From NCBI RefSeq assembly GCF_002554795.1, contig NZ_PDEQ01000002.1, positions 248,001 to 312,000 on the forward strand: a DNA stretch of 64,000 nucleotides, given 5' to 3'. This DNA is from Longibacter salinarum. GTDB taxonomy: Bacteria > Bacteroidota > Rhodothermia > Rhodothermales > Salinibacteraceae. Positions 44,535 to 53,537 of this stretch are shown here, one piece after another. The notes beneath the pieces were generated by a model. That model ran no database searches and was not told where the DNA came from. It was given only the letters and a program-made list of their open reading frames with translations. The translations under genes and the position numbers were made by a program. Each line of letters opens with the position of its first letter. Position 1 is the stretch's first letter.

Positions 44535-44630
44535 AACAACGGCAGAATTTCCGGGCAAGCAGATGACTTTGACGAGGATCATGCCGACGTTGACACCACG
44601 TTTTTCTGCCTTCCCTCACGCCTCGAATCC

Positions 44631-45089
44631 ATGGACCGCCTGACCATCGCCCTTCGCCGTTTACCTCACGCCGACGGGCTTGACCTGCCGTCGCACGAAA
44701 CGGATCTCAGCGCCGGAGCCGACTTGCGTGCTGCCGTCCCGGAGGATGAGCCGGTCGTGTTGCCGTCCGGAAAGTGGAAGTTGATCCCGACCGGTGTGCA
44801 GATCGCGCTTCCGGCCGGGTACGAGGGGCAGGTGCGGCCGCGTAGCGGACTCGCGTACCGGCACGGCGTTACGGTTCTGAACAGCCCGGGCACGATCGAT
44901 GCCGACTACCGCGGCGAAGTCAAGGTCCTCCTCATCAATCACGGCCCGGATGCTTTCACGATCGAGCGCGGGGAGCGTATCGCGCAGCTCGTCGTTGCCC
45001 AGCACGCCAGCGTCGAGTGGATGGAGCAGGACTCGCTCGAAGAAACCGTTCGAGGCGCCGGCGGCTTCGGCTCGACAGGGAAGAAGTAG
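44631..45089 (+). CDS. dut: Deoxyuridine 5'-triphosphate nucleotidohydrolase
   Basis: A 152-residue trimeric-type dUTPase with all five motifs: [41 protein letters not shown] (catalytic Asp90), [13 protein letters not shown] and [11 protein letters not shown]. It hydrolyses dUTP to dUMP and pyrophosphate, keeping uracil out of DNA and feeding thymidylate synthesis. Length and order are normal. Its stop codon is followed one base later by a heptamer tract. Confidence 0.97.
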   Translation: MDRLTIALRRLPHADGLDLPSHETDLSAGADLRAAVPEDEPVVLPSGKWKLIPTGVQIALPAGYEGQVRPRSGLAYRHGVTVLNSPGTIDADYRGEVKVLLINHGPDAFTIERGERIAQLVVAQHASVEWMEQDSLEETVRGAGGFGSTGKK

Positions 45090-45090
45090 G

Positions 45091-45190
45091 GATTAGTGGA
45101 TGGTGTATTGTGGGTTGTTAATAGGATTGACCCCGACAGGAATCGCCTCATCGATCAGGGGCAATCCAATTCACTACCAACCATTAACCA
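45091..45190 (+). repeat. Inverted heptamer tracts between dut and the barrel gene
   Basis: The left tract is GATTAGT, GGATGGT, GTATTGT, GGGTTGT. The right tract (45163-45190) is AATCCAA, TTCACTA, CCAACCA, TTAACCA, the complementary dialect. Between them GGATTG-A-CCCC and GGGGCAATCC can pair. Confidence 0.6.
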
Positions 45191-45271
45191 TGTACCGTAA
45201 ACGCCGCCTCCAACGCATGATGGCTGGAGACGGCGCTGAGGGGGACCTCGAGATCCGGATGTGTTGCCAGT

Positions 45272-46639
45272 CTAGAAGTGCGGCGTAATCCGGAGCCAGA
45301 TGGACGGACCGGAATTTGCTTCCGGGACGTCGCGCAGTGGCCACGTGACGTCCAGGCGAACGGCGCGGTCGCCGAGGCCGATGCCGAAACCCGCGGAGGG
45401 CAGCACGTCGTTCATGTCGAACGCCTCACCGGGCTGGCCGACCCATCCTGCATCTCCGTGGATCGCGACATACAGGTCGTCGAGAATATCGTCAACAAGT
45501 GTAGCGCCGTCGATGATGAACTCGGCGTTGGCGAGGAGAGACTTCGTCCCGATGACAGAATTCTGTCCGTAGCCGCGCATGCTACCGATTCCACCGAGGT
45601 AGAACAGCTTCTGTGCCGGGGCGTCGGAGGTTGCATAGCCACCGCGAAGGCGGAGGGCGAGCCGTGTGTCGTACGAGGTGGGGAGGTAGACGCGACCGTC
45701 GGCCGTGTAGCGGTTGTATTGCAGGTCCTCGGTTGGCGACGAGTCGAGCCAGTCGTCCTGTCCGGAGAGCCCGTGACCGATCTCTGCGCTCACGCGTAGC
45801 GCTCCACCGGTAGGCAGACCGTCGAAGTCGCGGATGTGTCCGGCGTCGAGGGCGAACACAGCGGCTGTAGAGCGACCCGCTTCCGCACGCGGGTTGGCGC
45901 TGAATCCGTCCCCGTCGAAGATCGACCAGGTGGTCCGGGTTCGGAGCGGGCTTTGCAACTCGGTCTGGACGCCTGCAGACAGGCGCACCGATTGTGCGAT
46001 GTGCTGAACGGCGTAGACGCTCGCTCCGCGCGCCTGGTAGTAGTTGAAGAAGTCATGGCCGAAGATGAGGCCAGCGAGCGAGTTCTCCAGATAGGAGGTT
46101 TTCCAGGCGTCTTCCGTGAACGTGTTGTAGTAGCCCTTGACGCCGAACTTGAGAGCGTGACGAGGAGCCGAGTACACGCGAAATTCCGTGCCGCCGGTCG
46201 CTCGAATCCGGTTCAATTCGGTCGCGAAGCCGAACTGGCCGAACACCCTTGCCCGGTCGTTCGATTCGAGGTCGAGCGAATTTCTTTGAACGCCGATCGT
46301 CAGACCTTCCACCCGATTGTAGCGGATGGGTGGAGCGTCGCGGTCGACGATCGCGGTGCTCCGGTAGGGCCATGACTCCGCGTTGCCCACGTAGTCGCCG
46401 CCGTGGGTTCGGACGACGCGACCGGGGTAGACCGAGCCGATCCGGCGTTCCCACGGCTTGGGGTCGGATTCAGCGTCCGGTGCGTTTCCGTCAGACGAGT
46501 CGGCGACAGCCTGATAGGAGGGAGGAGGAGCCGGCTGGCTCGAGGCCGGAATCGCCATCAGCAGAAGTAGAACACTGACAGCGAAAAGAGCGATCGAGAG
46601 CGCGTATGCGGTCGGGTAGGAGCGGGTGGCGACGTTCAT
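45272..46639 (-). CDS. Omp85/BamA-type surface-antigen outer-membrane protein
   Basis: A 455-residue protein. The signal peptide (ALSIALFAVSVLLLLMAIPA) is followed by a short soluble part, and no POTRA repeats are evident. A 16-strand-like barrel contains the Omp85 lid-loop motif LFYLGGIGSMRGYGQNSVIG and a typical last strand ending RDVPEANSGPSIWLRITPHF with terminal Phe. The lack of POTRA domains distinguishes it from BamA and TamA; similar Bacteroidota proteins are of unknown role (lipid or protein handling in the outer membrane). It is divergent from ispE. Confidence 0.85.
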   Translation of the reverse strand: MNVATRSYPTAYALSIALFAVSVLLLLMAIPASSQPAPPPSYQAVADSSDGNAPDAESDPKPWERRIGSVYPGRVVRTHGGDYVGNAESWPYRSTAIVDRDAPPIRYNRVEGLTIGVQRNSLDLESNDRARVFGQFGFATELNRIRATGGTEFRVYSAPRHALKFGVKGYYNTFTEDAWKTSYLENSLAGLIFGHDFFNYYQARGASVYAVQHIAQSVRLSAGVQTELQSPLRTRTTWSIFDGDGFSANPRAEAGRSTAAVFALDAGHIRDFDGLPTGGALRVSAEIGHGLSGQDDWLDSSPTEDLQYNRYTADGRVYLPTSYDTRLALRLRGGYATSDAPAQKLFYLGGIGSMRGYGQNSVIGTKSLLANAEFIIDGATLVDDILDDLYVAIHGDAGWVGQPGEAFDMNDVLPSAGFGIGLGDRAVRLDVTWPLRDVPEANSGPSIWLRITPHF

Positions 46640-46969
46640 GACAGAACCAGCGGTCGAAGTGAAAGTGGAGCGTCAGCGGCTCGAAGGGAGGGTGACGAAG
46701 GTGCTGAGATAGCCGCGTACCGATGATTAAAGGTAACGGTACACATCCGATTTCTCCGGCGCGCGGACAGTCACTCTGGGTCGGAATGAATCATAAAAAG
46801 CACGTTCAGTGCAGGCGTAGTGTTACTGGATTTGGAAAGCAAATCGGGGCGAACGTGAGGGCACCGATAGCGTACGTTGCAAGCGAAATGACGTGGCCAC
46901 AGGGACTGCGGAGTTTCGAGCGATCACGTCGTCTCCATTCAGTCATTTTCAACCAGAACCTGAATCTGT
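46640..46969. other. 330-nt divergent promoter region
   Basis: Separates the barrel gene and ispE. No frame or RNA is supported. A purine-rich stretch at 46649-46700 hints at 7-nt periodicity but is weak. Confidence 0.35.
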
Positions 46970-47854
46970 ATGGCGAATTCCGAGCGGTTAACACGGAGGG
47001 CACCGGCCAAAATTAATCTTGGTCTCCACGTGTTGCGGAAGCGCGACGACGGGTATCACGATATTGAGACCGTTTTCCACCGGATCGGCTGGTCCGATGT
47101 CGTTTCCGTCGAACCGGCGGATCGGCTGTCGATGACGTGCTCCGATCCGGATCTTCCCACGGACGAGGCCAACCTTTGCATGCAGGCCGCGCTCGACCTG
47201 CAGGATGCAGCGGGCGTTATGGCGGGAGCGCAGATTCATCTGGAGAAACGGGTGCCCTATGGCGCGGGGCTGGGCGGCGGTTCGAGTGATGCGGCAATAA
47301 CGCTCCTCCTGCTCGCAGACCTGTGGCTGTCGGCGGATGACGCGGGAGAGCTTCCCCGTGCGGAGGTGCACGCGATGCTGCGTGACGTGGCCGCCGGCGT
47401 GGGTTCGGACGTGCCGTTTTTCCTGGAGGATCTGCCTGCAGCGTATGCGACCGGTCGGGGGGAGATCTTGGAGCCGCTACGAGCAGAGGTGGGCGGGTTC
47501 GAGCTGGATGCGCCGCTGGTAGTGGTCGTGCCGCCGGTTGAGGTCTCGACCCCGGATGCGTATGGACGGGTGACGCCGCGTGAGAACGAGCGACCGGACC
47601 TCCGATCCCTGGTCGCGTCAGCCGATGTCACGCGCTGGCGACGCGAACTCGTGAATGACTTTTCTGCAACGGTACTGGATGCCTACCCGGAAGTGGCGAG
47701 CGCCCACGACATGCTCGTAGAGATGGGCGCAAGCTACGTCTCCCTTTCCGGGTCGGGGTCCGCTGTCTACGGTGTTTTCGACGACAGCACGAACGCAGAT
47801 GCGGCGGAGGTGCAGGCGCGAGCACGTGGGTACGAGGTCGGACGGGGAGTGTAA
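46970..47854 (+). CDS. ispE: 4-diphosphocytidyl-2-C-methyl-D-erythritol kinase
   Basis: A 294-residue GHMP kinase. APAKINLGLHVLRKRDDGYH is the IspE N-terminus, VPYGAGLGGGSSDAAITLLL is the phosphate-binding motif and the C-terminal SLSGSGSAVYGVF is motif 3. It phosphorylates CDP-methylerythritol in the non-mevalonate (MEP) isoprenoid pathway, so this organism uses the MEP route. No other MEP gene is in the window. The start at 46970 lies just before the conserved part. Confidence 0.96.
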   Translation: MANSERLTRRAPAKINLGLHVLRKRDDGYHDIETVFHRIGWSDVVSVEPADRLSMTCSDPDLPTDEANLCMQAALDLQDAAGVMAGAQIHLEKRVPYGAGLGGGSSDAAITLLLLADLWLSADDAGELPRAEVHAMLRDVAAGVGSDVPFFLEDLPAAYATGRGEILEPLRAEVGGFELDAPLVVVVPPVEVSTPDAYGRVTPRENERPDLRSLVASADVTRWRRELVNDFSATVLDAYPEVASAHDMLVEMGASYVSLSGSGSAVYGVFDDSTNADAAEVQARARGYEVGRGV

Positions 47855-47886
47855 GCCCTATCTTGGCACGTGCTGGGGGCAAAAGA

Positions 47887-47923
47887 AAAACGCTCCGGTG
47901 CCAGGGCAGGCGCCGGAGCGTTC
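47887..47923 (-). terminator. Intrinsic terminator of the 47948 gene
   Basis: CGCTCCGGCGCC pairs with GGCACCGGAGCG around TGCCCT, then TTTTTC on the minus strand. Confidence 0.88.
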
Positions 47924-47947
47924 GTAGATCAGAAGCTTCTGGGCAGA

Positions 47948-48493
47948 TCAGATGCGGGAGAAGTGCTGGTCGTCTTCCTCCTCGTCGTCGCTGCTAACCA
48001 TGTAGTCGTCCATCGGGACTTCGAGATAGGCCATGAGCCAGTCGAGGGCCCAGACCTGTTTCTCCATCCCATCCCATTCATAGCCGGTTTGGATGCGGTC
48101 GGCCACCTTTTCCCAGTCGACGGTCCACTCCTTGTCGATGTGGAAGGAGAACTGGTGGTCTTCGGTTTCGAAGTAAATTGCCCCTTCCTCCGGGTCGTAG
48201 ATCGACTCCGCGCCATCGTCTTCGCGGGCCATCTGTGCTCCGAGCACGACGAGCGGGACCTTGAACCGGTAGTCCATCTTGTGAACCCGCTTCGCCTGAC
48301 CGTTGAGGTAGTTGGCGAGTGTCACGCATCCATCACTTGATTCCAGGGCAGCCTCCGCGGCCTCCCGCGTTGGCTCATCCGCCTCGATTTTATCGAGGGC
48401 ATCCTGGACGACAGGCCAGATCTTGACCGGCTCGTCGTTCTTGGTGGTGTTCTCCTTGCGGGGGATGTCGACAGTGCGCTCTTGAATCGTCAC
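47948..48493 (-). CDS. Conserved-looking soluble acidic protein, unknown function
   Basis: A 181-residue acidic protein with no signal peptide. The middle region has regular secondary structure (IWPVVQDALDKIEADEPTRE; GCVTLANYLNGQAKRVHKMD; YRFKVPLVVLGAQMA), and the end is poly-acidic (SSDDEEEDDQHFSRI). It has its own strong terminator. I do not recognise the family; the acidic tail suits a halophile and does not by itself suggest DNA mimicry. Confidence 0.75.
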   Translation of the reverse strand: MTIQERTVDIPRKENTTKNDEPVKIWPVVQDALDKIEADEPTREAAEAALESSDGCVTLANYLNGQAKRVHKMDYRFKVPLVVLGAQMAREDDGAESIYDPEEGAIYFETEDHQFSFHIDKEWTVDWEKVADRIQTGYEWDGMEKQVWALDWLMAYLEVPMDDYMVSSDDEEEDDQHFSRI

Positions 48494-48640
48494 GGGTCTG
48501 AGTACGTCAGTTGGGCGGATGCGGCCAGGTCCATCGAATCGAGCCGAGGGCTCGGAGCCGCGTATCGAGTTTGCTTGGAAATACCGTACGTAGGATTACG
48601 GCGAACGGTTCGCCTGTGTCTACGACGTTTTGCGTAACAA

Positions 48641-48659
48641 CCGGTCAAGCGGTGACCGG
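48641..48659 (-). terminator. Candidate weak terminator of sbcD
   Basis: CCGGTCA and TGACCGG pair around a 5-nt loop, followed on the minus strand by TTGTTACG; it lies about 75 nt after the sbcD stop. Confidence 0.4.
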
Positions 48660-48735
48660 ATGGCGCTGGTTGTTCTGAATGTTACGTTTCGGTTGGCATG
48701 AACGGACATTGCTCGGGCAAACGTTTACCGACACC

Positions 48736-50034
48736 TTACTGGCGCGTTGTGTCGAGTTCATTCTGGAGGGTGAGGGCTGCATTGACGAGGTCGTCCTCCA
48801 TGTCTTGTAGTTCGTCGTGCTGGCCCACGTACTGCCGCATCGCGTCCTCCAGGTCGGAGTCGCGCGTCACCACCGTACGGCGTCGTCGCTCGGACGGGTC
48901 GACGCTGCGTTCGATGGCCGCCACCTTTTCCGCATCAGCAAGGGCGTCTCGGATTCGAGCGGAATCGACGACGGCGATCTGTGATTCATCGACACGGTAC
49001 CGCACGCGAACGATTGCATCGGTTACGTCGTGCTTCTCAATCGCCTGCAGGATGAGCTCCGTCGGGTCCGGCGTATCGCGAGCATCTACATAGACAGCAA
49101 TGAATGGGCGCGCGGGCGTCGGCTCGAACGACGTTGACGTACGCGACGACATTCCCGGGGCGGCCTCTGTGTCAATCGTAACGAGAACCGAGCCCTTCGT
49201 TTCGTCCCGTTCCTTAAAGGTCACACGTTCCACGCTTCCGGAGTACACGACGGGCGGGTGGCCCTCGGGATTCCGGTTCTGAAACTGATGAATGTGCCCG
49301 AGCGCAACGTAGTCGATCGGCGACAATGCTAACTGGCCTACCGTGAACTTCGGCTCGGAGGCTATGAGGCTCGTTCGTTCCGATCCTGACAGTTCAGAGC
49401 CTTGCACCGTCACATGGCCGGCAAGAATCGTCGCATTCTCGGGAGAGAGAGGCACGTCCTCTCCGTCCTTCGTCACACCGACGCCACGGGATCGAATGTC
49501 ATCTGTCCGTCGCTGAACGTAGGTCACGTACAACTCCTCGATGAAGGCTTTCAACTCATCCGGCTTCATCTTCCGGTACTCGTCGCGCGAAATGATCTGA
49601 CTCCGGACGGGCCACGGGAGCGGAATGAGTTGGAGCGGTCCGCTCTTCGTCGGGATGACGGGTACCTTCTGTGCTGGCTTCGAGAAGAAGTGGACGTCTC
49701 CGTCGAGAAATTCGAAGATGTCGAGGGAAGAGGCGCGCCCAAAGGTAACCGGGTGATCGTGGTTGCCGACGATGAGAATGATTGGGATGTCTGCATCCGC
49801 GACGGGCTGCAGGGTTTCCGCAAATATTTTCTGCTGGGTCGGCGTCGGGTCGGCTGTATGATAGGCGTCGCCGCTAAATAGAAACGCGTCCACGTCCTCG
49901 TCCAGTGCGCGCTGGACGACCGCCTCGAATGAGTGTTTCACGTCCAGCAGCCGCGTGTTGAGTCCCGTCGCAGAGTCGCGACTGCCGTACGTCTTCACTC
50001 CCAGGTGAATGTCGGCCGTGTGGAGAACGCGCAT
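48736..50034 (-). CDS. sbcD: Exonuclease SbcCD subunit D-like nuclease (Mre11 family)
   Basis: A 432-residue protein with the Mre11/SbcD phosphoesterase motifs: LHTADIHLG (Asp8, His10), FLFSGDAYH (Asp56), IVGNHDHPV (Asn91, His92), LAGHVTV and ALGHIHQF. After the nuclease core comes a capping domain and a helical C-terminus. SbcD works with the SbcC ATPase in DNA-end and hairpin processing, but no sbcC gene is beside it, whereas the two usually overlap. It could still pair with a distant SbcC. It is 80 nt downstream of the PBP gene. Confidence 0.88.
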   Translation of the reverse strand: MRVLHTADIHLGVKTYGSRDSATGLNTRLLDVKHSFEAVVQRALDEDVDAFLFSGDAYHTADPTPTQQKIFAETLQPVADADIPIILIVGNHDHPVTFGRASSLDIFEFLDGDVHFFSKPAQKVPVIPTKSGPLQLIPLPWPVRSQIISRDEYRKMKPDELKAFIEELYVTYVQRRTDDIRSRGVGVTKDGEDVPLSPENATILAGHVTVQGSELSGSERTSLIASEPKFTVGQLALSPIDYVALGHIHQFQNRNPEGHPPVVYSGSVERVTFKERDETKGSVLVTIDTEAAPGMSSRTSTSFEPTPARPFIAVYVDARDTPDPTELILQAIEKHDVTDAIVRVRYRVDESQIAVVDSARIRDALADAEKVAAIERSVDPSERRRRTVVTRDSDLEDAMRQYVGQHDELQDMEDDLVNAALTLQNELDTTRQ

Positions 50035-50114
50035 GGTCGAGCGAGTGAAAGAGAAGTGGGAGAAGAAAGGAGACAGGGAGTGAAGGGCAGGTGCTCCGAG
50101 GCTGAAAGGAGCGT

Positions 50115-52448
50115 TTACCAGCCGAAGCGATCATCGCGATCGGATCCCTCGTCCTGACGGTTGCCTTCAGGGCTGCCGTAATCTTCGACCATCGGGAAGG
50201 TCGTTTCCGGCAGCTTCACGCTATCGGATTCGGCGAGGCCCTGGTAAAAGTCGCCGACGAGGAAGAGCGCCGAGTGGGCGCCCTGTCCCCACCAGTTCGT
50301 GCGGAAGGTGACCCGACGGTCGTTGAAGCCGACCCACGAGCCGGTCACCAGTTCGGGGTGCATCAGCATGAACCACGTATCAGCGGACTCTTGCGTCGTT
50401 CCGGTCTTGCCTGCGAGGTCGTATTTACCGAGGCCGAACTGCGTGCGGACGCGCATCCCAGTGCCATAGTCAATGACGCCACGCATCATGTCGACCACAG
50501 TGTACGCTGTGCGCTCGGATAACGCCTCACGCGGCGTCGGCTGGGTTTCGTACAGCACATTGCCGTAGCGATCCTCGATGCGCGTAACGGCCGTCGGCTC
50601 ATGGTAAAGGCCACCATTGGCAAGCGTAGAGTATGCAGCGGCCATCTCGAGCAAGGTCACATCACTCGTTCCGAGCGCAATGGAGGGCACTTCCTGGAGT
50701 TCACTCTTAATGCCCATGCGGCGCGCGTAGGTCGCCACGGTCGACGGGTTGATCTCCAGCACCAGGCGGCTCGTGATCGTGTTCATTGAGCGCGCAAGGC
50801 CCTGGCTGAGCGTCATATCCTGGTTCGTTGATCCGCCGAAGTTCTCGGGCGTCCATGTCGTGTCCGCGCCGGTGTCCTCCCAGACCACCGTACTGTCCTT
50901 GAACGTGTCGTACGGGCTATACCCGTTGTCGATAGCTGCAGTGTAGGTGAACGGTTTGAACGTCGATCCCGGCTGGCGTCGAGCGATCGCGACCTTGTCG
51001 TACTTATCGGTCCGGAAATCACGGCCACCGATCCAGACCTTCACGTGCCCATTTCGTGGATCGATCGAGACCATGCCCGACTCGAGGCGCGTCCGGATGT
51101 TCTTCAGCGAATCGACGAACGACTCGGTCTCCTTCAGTTGCGCAAGGGCTTCCTCATCGCTGAGACCCTGATCGCGGAGCGAGCTGTAATGATCGGTTGA
51201 TTGAATCCAGTCACGAACCACGCCAGACTTCGATTCCCAGAAATACCGGAATGGTTCGAAGTCCTCGCCCGGCGTTTTTTCGCGATACGGAGCGACGTTG
51301 GTAGAAAGCAGCGCACCGGAGCGCTCGCTCCATTCGTAATCGACAATCCGCTGCAGGTCCTTCATCTGCTGTTCGACGGCCGATCGCGCGATGGCCTGCA
51401 TCTCGCTGTCAATGGTCGTATAGATGCGGAGACCATCAGCGTAGAGGTCGCGCCCGTTTTCGTCTGCCCAGTCCTCTGCCCAGTTGCGGACGTATTCCGC
51501 GAAGTAGGGCGAAAGGCTAGCGTAGAGCTCGGCAGAGTGGTATTTTGCTTCAACCGGTTTGTCCTTGGTCTCGGCGTAATACGACGGGTCGAGAAAGCCC
51601 CGCTTGACCATCTGCTGCATCACAACATTGCGCCGGAGACGCGCATTCTCAGGATTGCGAACCGGATTGTAGTAGGTCGTGGCTTTCAGGAGGCCGATCA
51701 GTGTTGCAGCCTGCCTCACCTCAAGATCTTTCGCCGACGTGCCATAGTACGTCCGCGCCGCCGCTTCGATGCCGAAGGCGTTCGATCCGAAGCTGACGGT
51801 GTTGAGGTACATTTCGATGATCTCCGGCTTCGTATACCGCCGCTCAAGCTCCACGGCGGTAACCATTTCCTTGAGCTTACGCGAGATTGTCACCTCACGG
51901 CCCACTTTCTCGTTGTATAGGTTTCGCGCGAGCTGCTGCGTAATCGTCGACGCACCGCGGAAGGTGCCGGTCATAATATCCGCGACCGCAGCAAAGATAC
52001 CGCGCATGTCCACGCCCCAGTGCTCGTGGAAGCGGTGGTCCTCCGTCGCTACCAGCGCGTTGACGGCCGGTGTGGCGATGCTGTCGTAGCGGAGCCAGGA
52101 GCGGTTCTGCCGTGCGTAACGGGCAAGCTCTTCGCCGTCCGCCGTGTACGCAACGGTGGCAAGCTGAAACGTCGGGTTCTCCAGGCTCTGCGTAGACGGT
52201 AGGTCGCTTGAGACGATGAGCAGCCAACCGCTCAAAAAGAGCACGCCGGCGAGGACAGCCCCAACCAGCATCGATAGCAGAAACGCAGCCTGCCCCTTCC
52301 GGGGATCGTCGAACTTATCGTAGAAATAGCCACGGATGCCGCCGGGGGACGGCTTCTCGTGACCATTCTCCGATACCTGGCTGTCACGGACAGTCGGCTC
52401 GTTGAAATACTGGTCGAGTTCTTCTTCCGAGTAAGACCACTCAGACAT
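50115..52448 (-). CDS. Bifunctional class A penicillin-binding protein (PBP1A-like)
   Basis: A 777-residue protein. A short acidic cytoplasmic tail is followed by one TM helix (AAFLLSMLVGAVLAGVLFLS). The GT51 glycosyltransferase motifs are VATEDHRFHEHWGVD, GASTITQQLARN and ELERRYTKPEIIEMYLN. The transpeptidase motifs are GSTFKP (nucleophile Ser495), SMN in ARSMNTITS and KTG in LAGKTGTTQES. It polymerises and cross-links peptidoglycan at the inner membrane. The start at ATG 52448 is preferred over 52538. Confidence 0.95.
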   Translation of the reverse strand: MSEWSYSEEELDQYFNEPTVRDSQVSENGHEKPSPGGIRGYFYDKFDDPRKGQAAFLLSMLVGAVLAGVLFLSGWLLIVSSDLPSTQSLENPTFQLATVAYTADGEELARYARQNRSWLRYDSIATPAVNALVATEDHRFHEHWGVDMRGIFAAVADIMTGTFRGASTITQQLARNLYNEKVGREVTISRKLKEMVTAVELERRYTKPEIIEMYLNTVSFGSNAFGIEAAARTYYGTSAKDLEVRQAATLIGLLKATTYYNPVRNPENARLRRNVVMQQMVKRGFLDPSYYAETKDKPVEAKYHSAELYASLSPYFAEYVRNWAEDWADENGRDLYADGLRIYTTIDSEMQAIARSAVEQQMKDLQRIVDYEWSERSGALLSTNVAPYREKTPGEDFEPFRYFWESKSGVVRDWIQSTDHYSSLRDQGLSDEEALAQLKETESFVDSLKNIRTRLESGMVSIDPRNGHVKVWIGGRDFRTDKYDKVAIARRQPGSTFKPFTYTAAIDNGYSPYDTFKDSTVVWEDTGADTTWTPENFGGSTNQDMTLSQGLARSMNTITSRLVLEINPSTVATYARRMGIKSELQEVPSIALGTSDVTLLEMAAAYSTLANGGLYHEPTAVTRIEDRYGNVLYETQPTPREALSERTAYTVVDMMRGVIDYGTGMRVRTQFGLGKYDLAGKTGTTQESADTWFMLMHPELVTGSWVGFNDRRVTFRTNWWGQGAHSALFLVGDFYQGLAESDSVKLPETTFPMVEDYGSPEGNRQDEGSDRDDRFGW

Positions 52449-52582
52449 GAGGCGTGGTTCGTCTAGGATGAGCCGGGTGCGACAGAAAAAACGGACCGGA
52501 GATCCGAATTCGTGTCCGGGCTCGATGAATAAGTACAACAGAACGGGCTCGGGCCGGAGAGACGGAGAGAAAAAGGCCCGGT

Positions 52583-53374
52583 TCAGGTAGATCGGCCGGC
52601 TTCGGCCATGTCGTTCTGGAAATCGGCTGATTCAATGATTTCAGCACGTCTCCCGTTCCACTGCATGAGTCGCGCGGCAGGTTCGGTAAGCACGACAAAC
52701 GTACGGTCCGCAAACCAGGTGCCTGTATTCAAATACATGCCGTGCTCGTTTTGCTGAAGCGTGGGAACGTGACTATGACCCATCACGACCATGTCAGCGC
52801 GGTCTTGCTTAATCAGGTCGTGCCCGCGTTCCGCCAGCGTCTGGACGAGATCCGGGTTCGGCGTGCGGTCGTGCATCTGGCGGCTAACCCACTGGGCGAG
52901 TCCGAATCCGAGGTTTGCCGGTAACAGGGTGCGATACAGAGCGACGCACGCGGGATGCCTCAGCAGAGACCGGAAGCGTGTCGTCAGTCCGCCCGCCGAA
53001 CCCGCAAGATGGTCGCCGTGAGCGCACAGGACACGGTGCCCGTAGTGCGTGGCGACGCAGTGGTCCGGGACGACGTCGACGCCGAGCTCTTCCGTGAAGT
53101 AGTCGGCATGCCAGGGGTCGTGATTCCCGAGCAGGTACGTGACCGGAATGCCTCGATCCGTGAGGGAAGCGATGCGTCCCTGAAACCGGACAAACCCTTT
53201 TGGCACCAGCCGCGAGTACTCGATGAATGCGTCAAACACATCGCCGACAAGGTAGAGATGCTCCAGCTCGTCGTCGAACGCGTCGAGACAACGGAGCAGG
53301 TCGGCCTCTTCTGCTTTTTCGGCATCCGGTGCACCGGTGCGTCCGAAGTGCATGTCCGAGACGAACAGAACCAC
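52583..53374 (-). CDS. lpxH: UDP-2,3-diacylglucosamine diphosphatase-like phosphoesterase
   Basis: A 263-residue calcineurin-like enzyme with GTG start. The LpxH-type motifs are LFVSDMHFG (Asp7, His9), LVGDVFDAFIEY (Asp45), LLGNHDPWH (Asn84, His85), CAHGDHLAG and VMGHSHVPT. LpxH releases lipid X from UDP-diacylglucosamine in lipid A synthesis; the GDVFDAF and long insert fit this group, although Bacteroidota also carry a close UDP-diacylglucosamine-like family of less certain role. It is divergent from the rhomboid gene. Confidence 0.82.
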   Translation of the reverse strand: MVLFVSDMHFGRTGAPDAEKAEEADLLRCLDAFDDELEHLYLVGDVFDAFIEYSRLVPKGFVRFQGRIASLTDRGIPVTYLLGNHDPWHADYFTEELGVDVVPDHCVATHYGHRVLCAHGDHLAGSAGGLTTRFRSLLRHPACVALYRTLLPANLGFGLAQWVSRQMHDRTPNPDLVQTLAERGHDLIKQDRADMVVMGHSHVPTLQQNEHGMYLNTGTWFADRTFVVLTEPAARLMQWNGRRAEIIESADFQNDMAEAGRST

Positions 53375-53537
53375 AGCGACGTGGGGAAATGACGAAGGAA
53401 GGGGAACGGCCTGTTACGCGCCGAACGCTGATCGGGTCGGTGCGTAGGACGATGTTGAAATGAATGGAGCACTGTGCCGATCCCTTCGCACGGGCATCGC
53501 GCGGAATGCTCCTCGATCGATGCTTTCAACCTCTCGT

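Noticed and set aside
50036-50105. Further heptamer tract upstream of sbcD
   Set aside because: The stretch is purine-rich with a hint of 7-nt spacing (GCGAGTG, GGGAGTG) but the phase is not convincing by eye.
53460-53537. Longer N-terminus for the rhomboid gene
   Set aside because: The upstream 26 residues are Arg/Ser-rich and unlike rhomboid N-termini; the ATG at 53538 is preferred.
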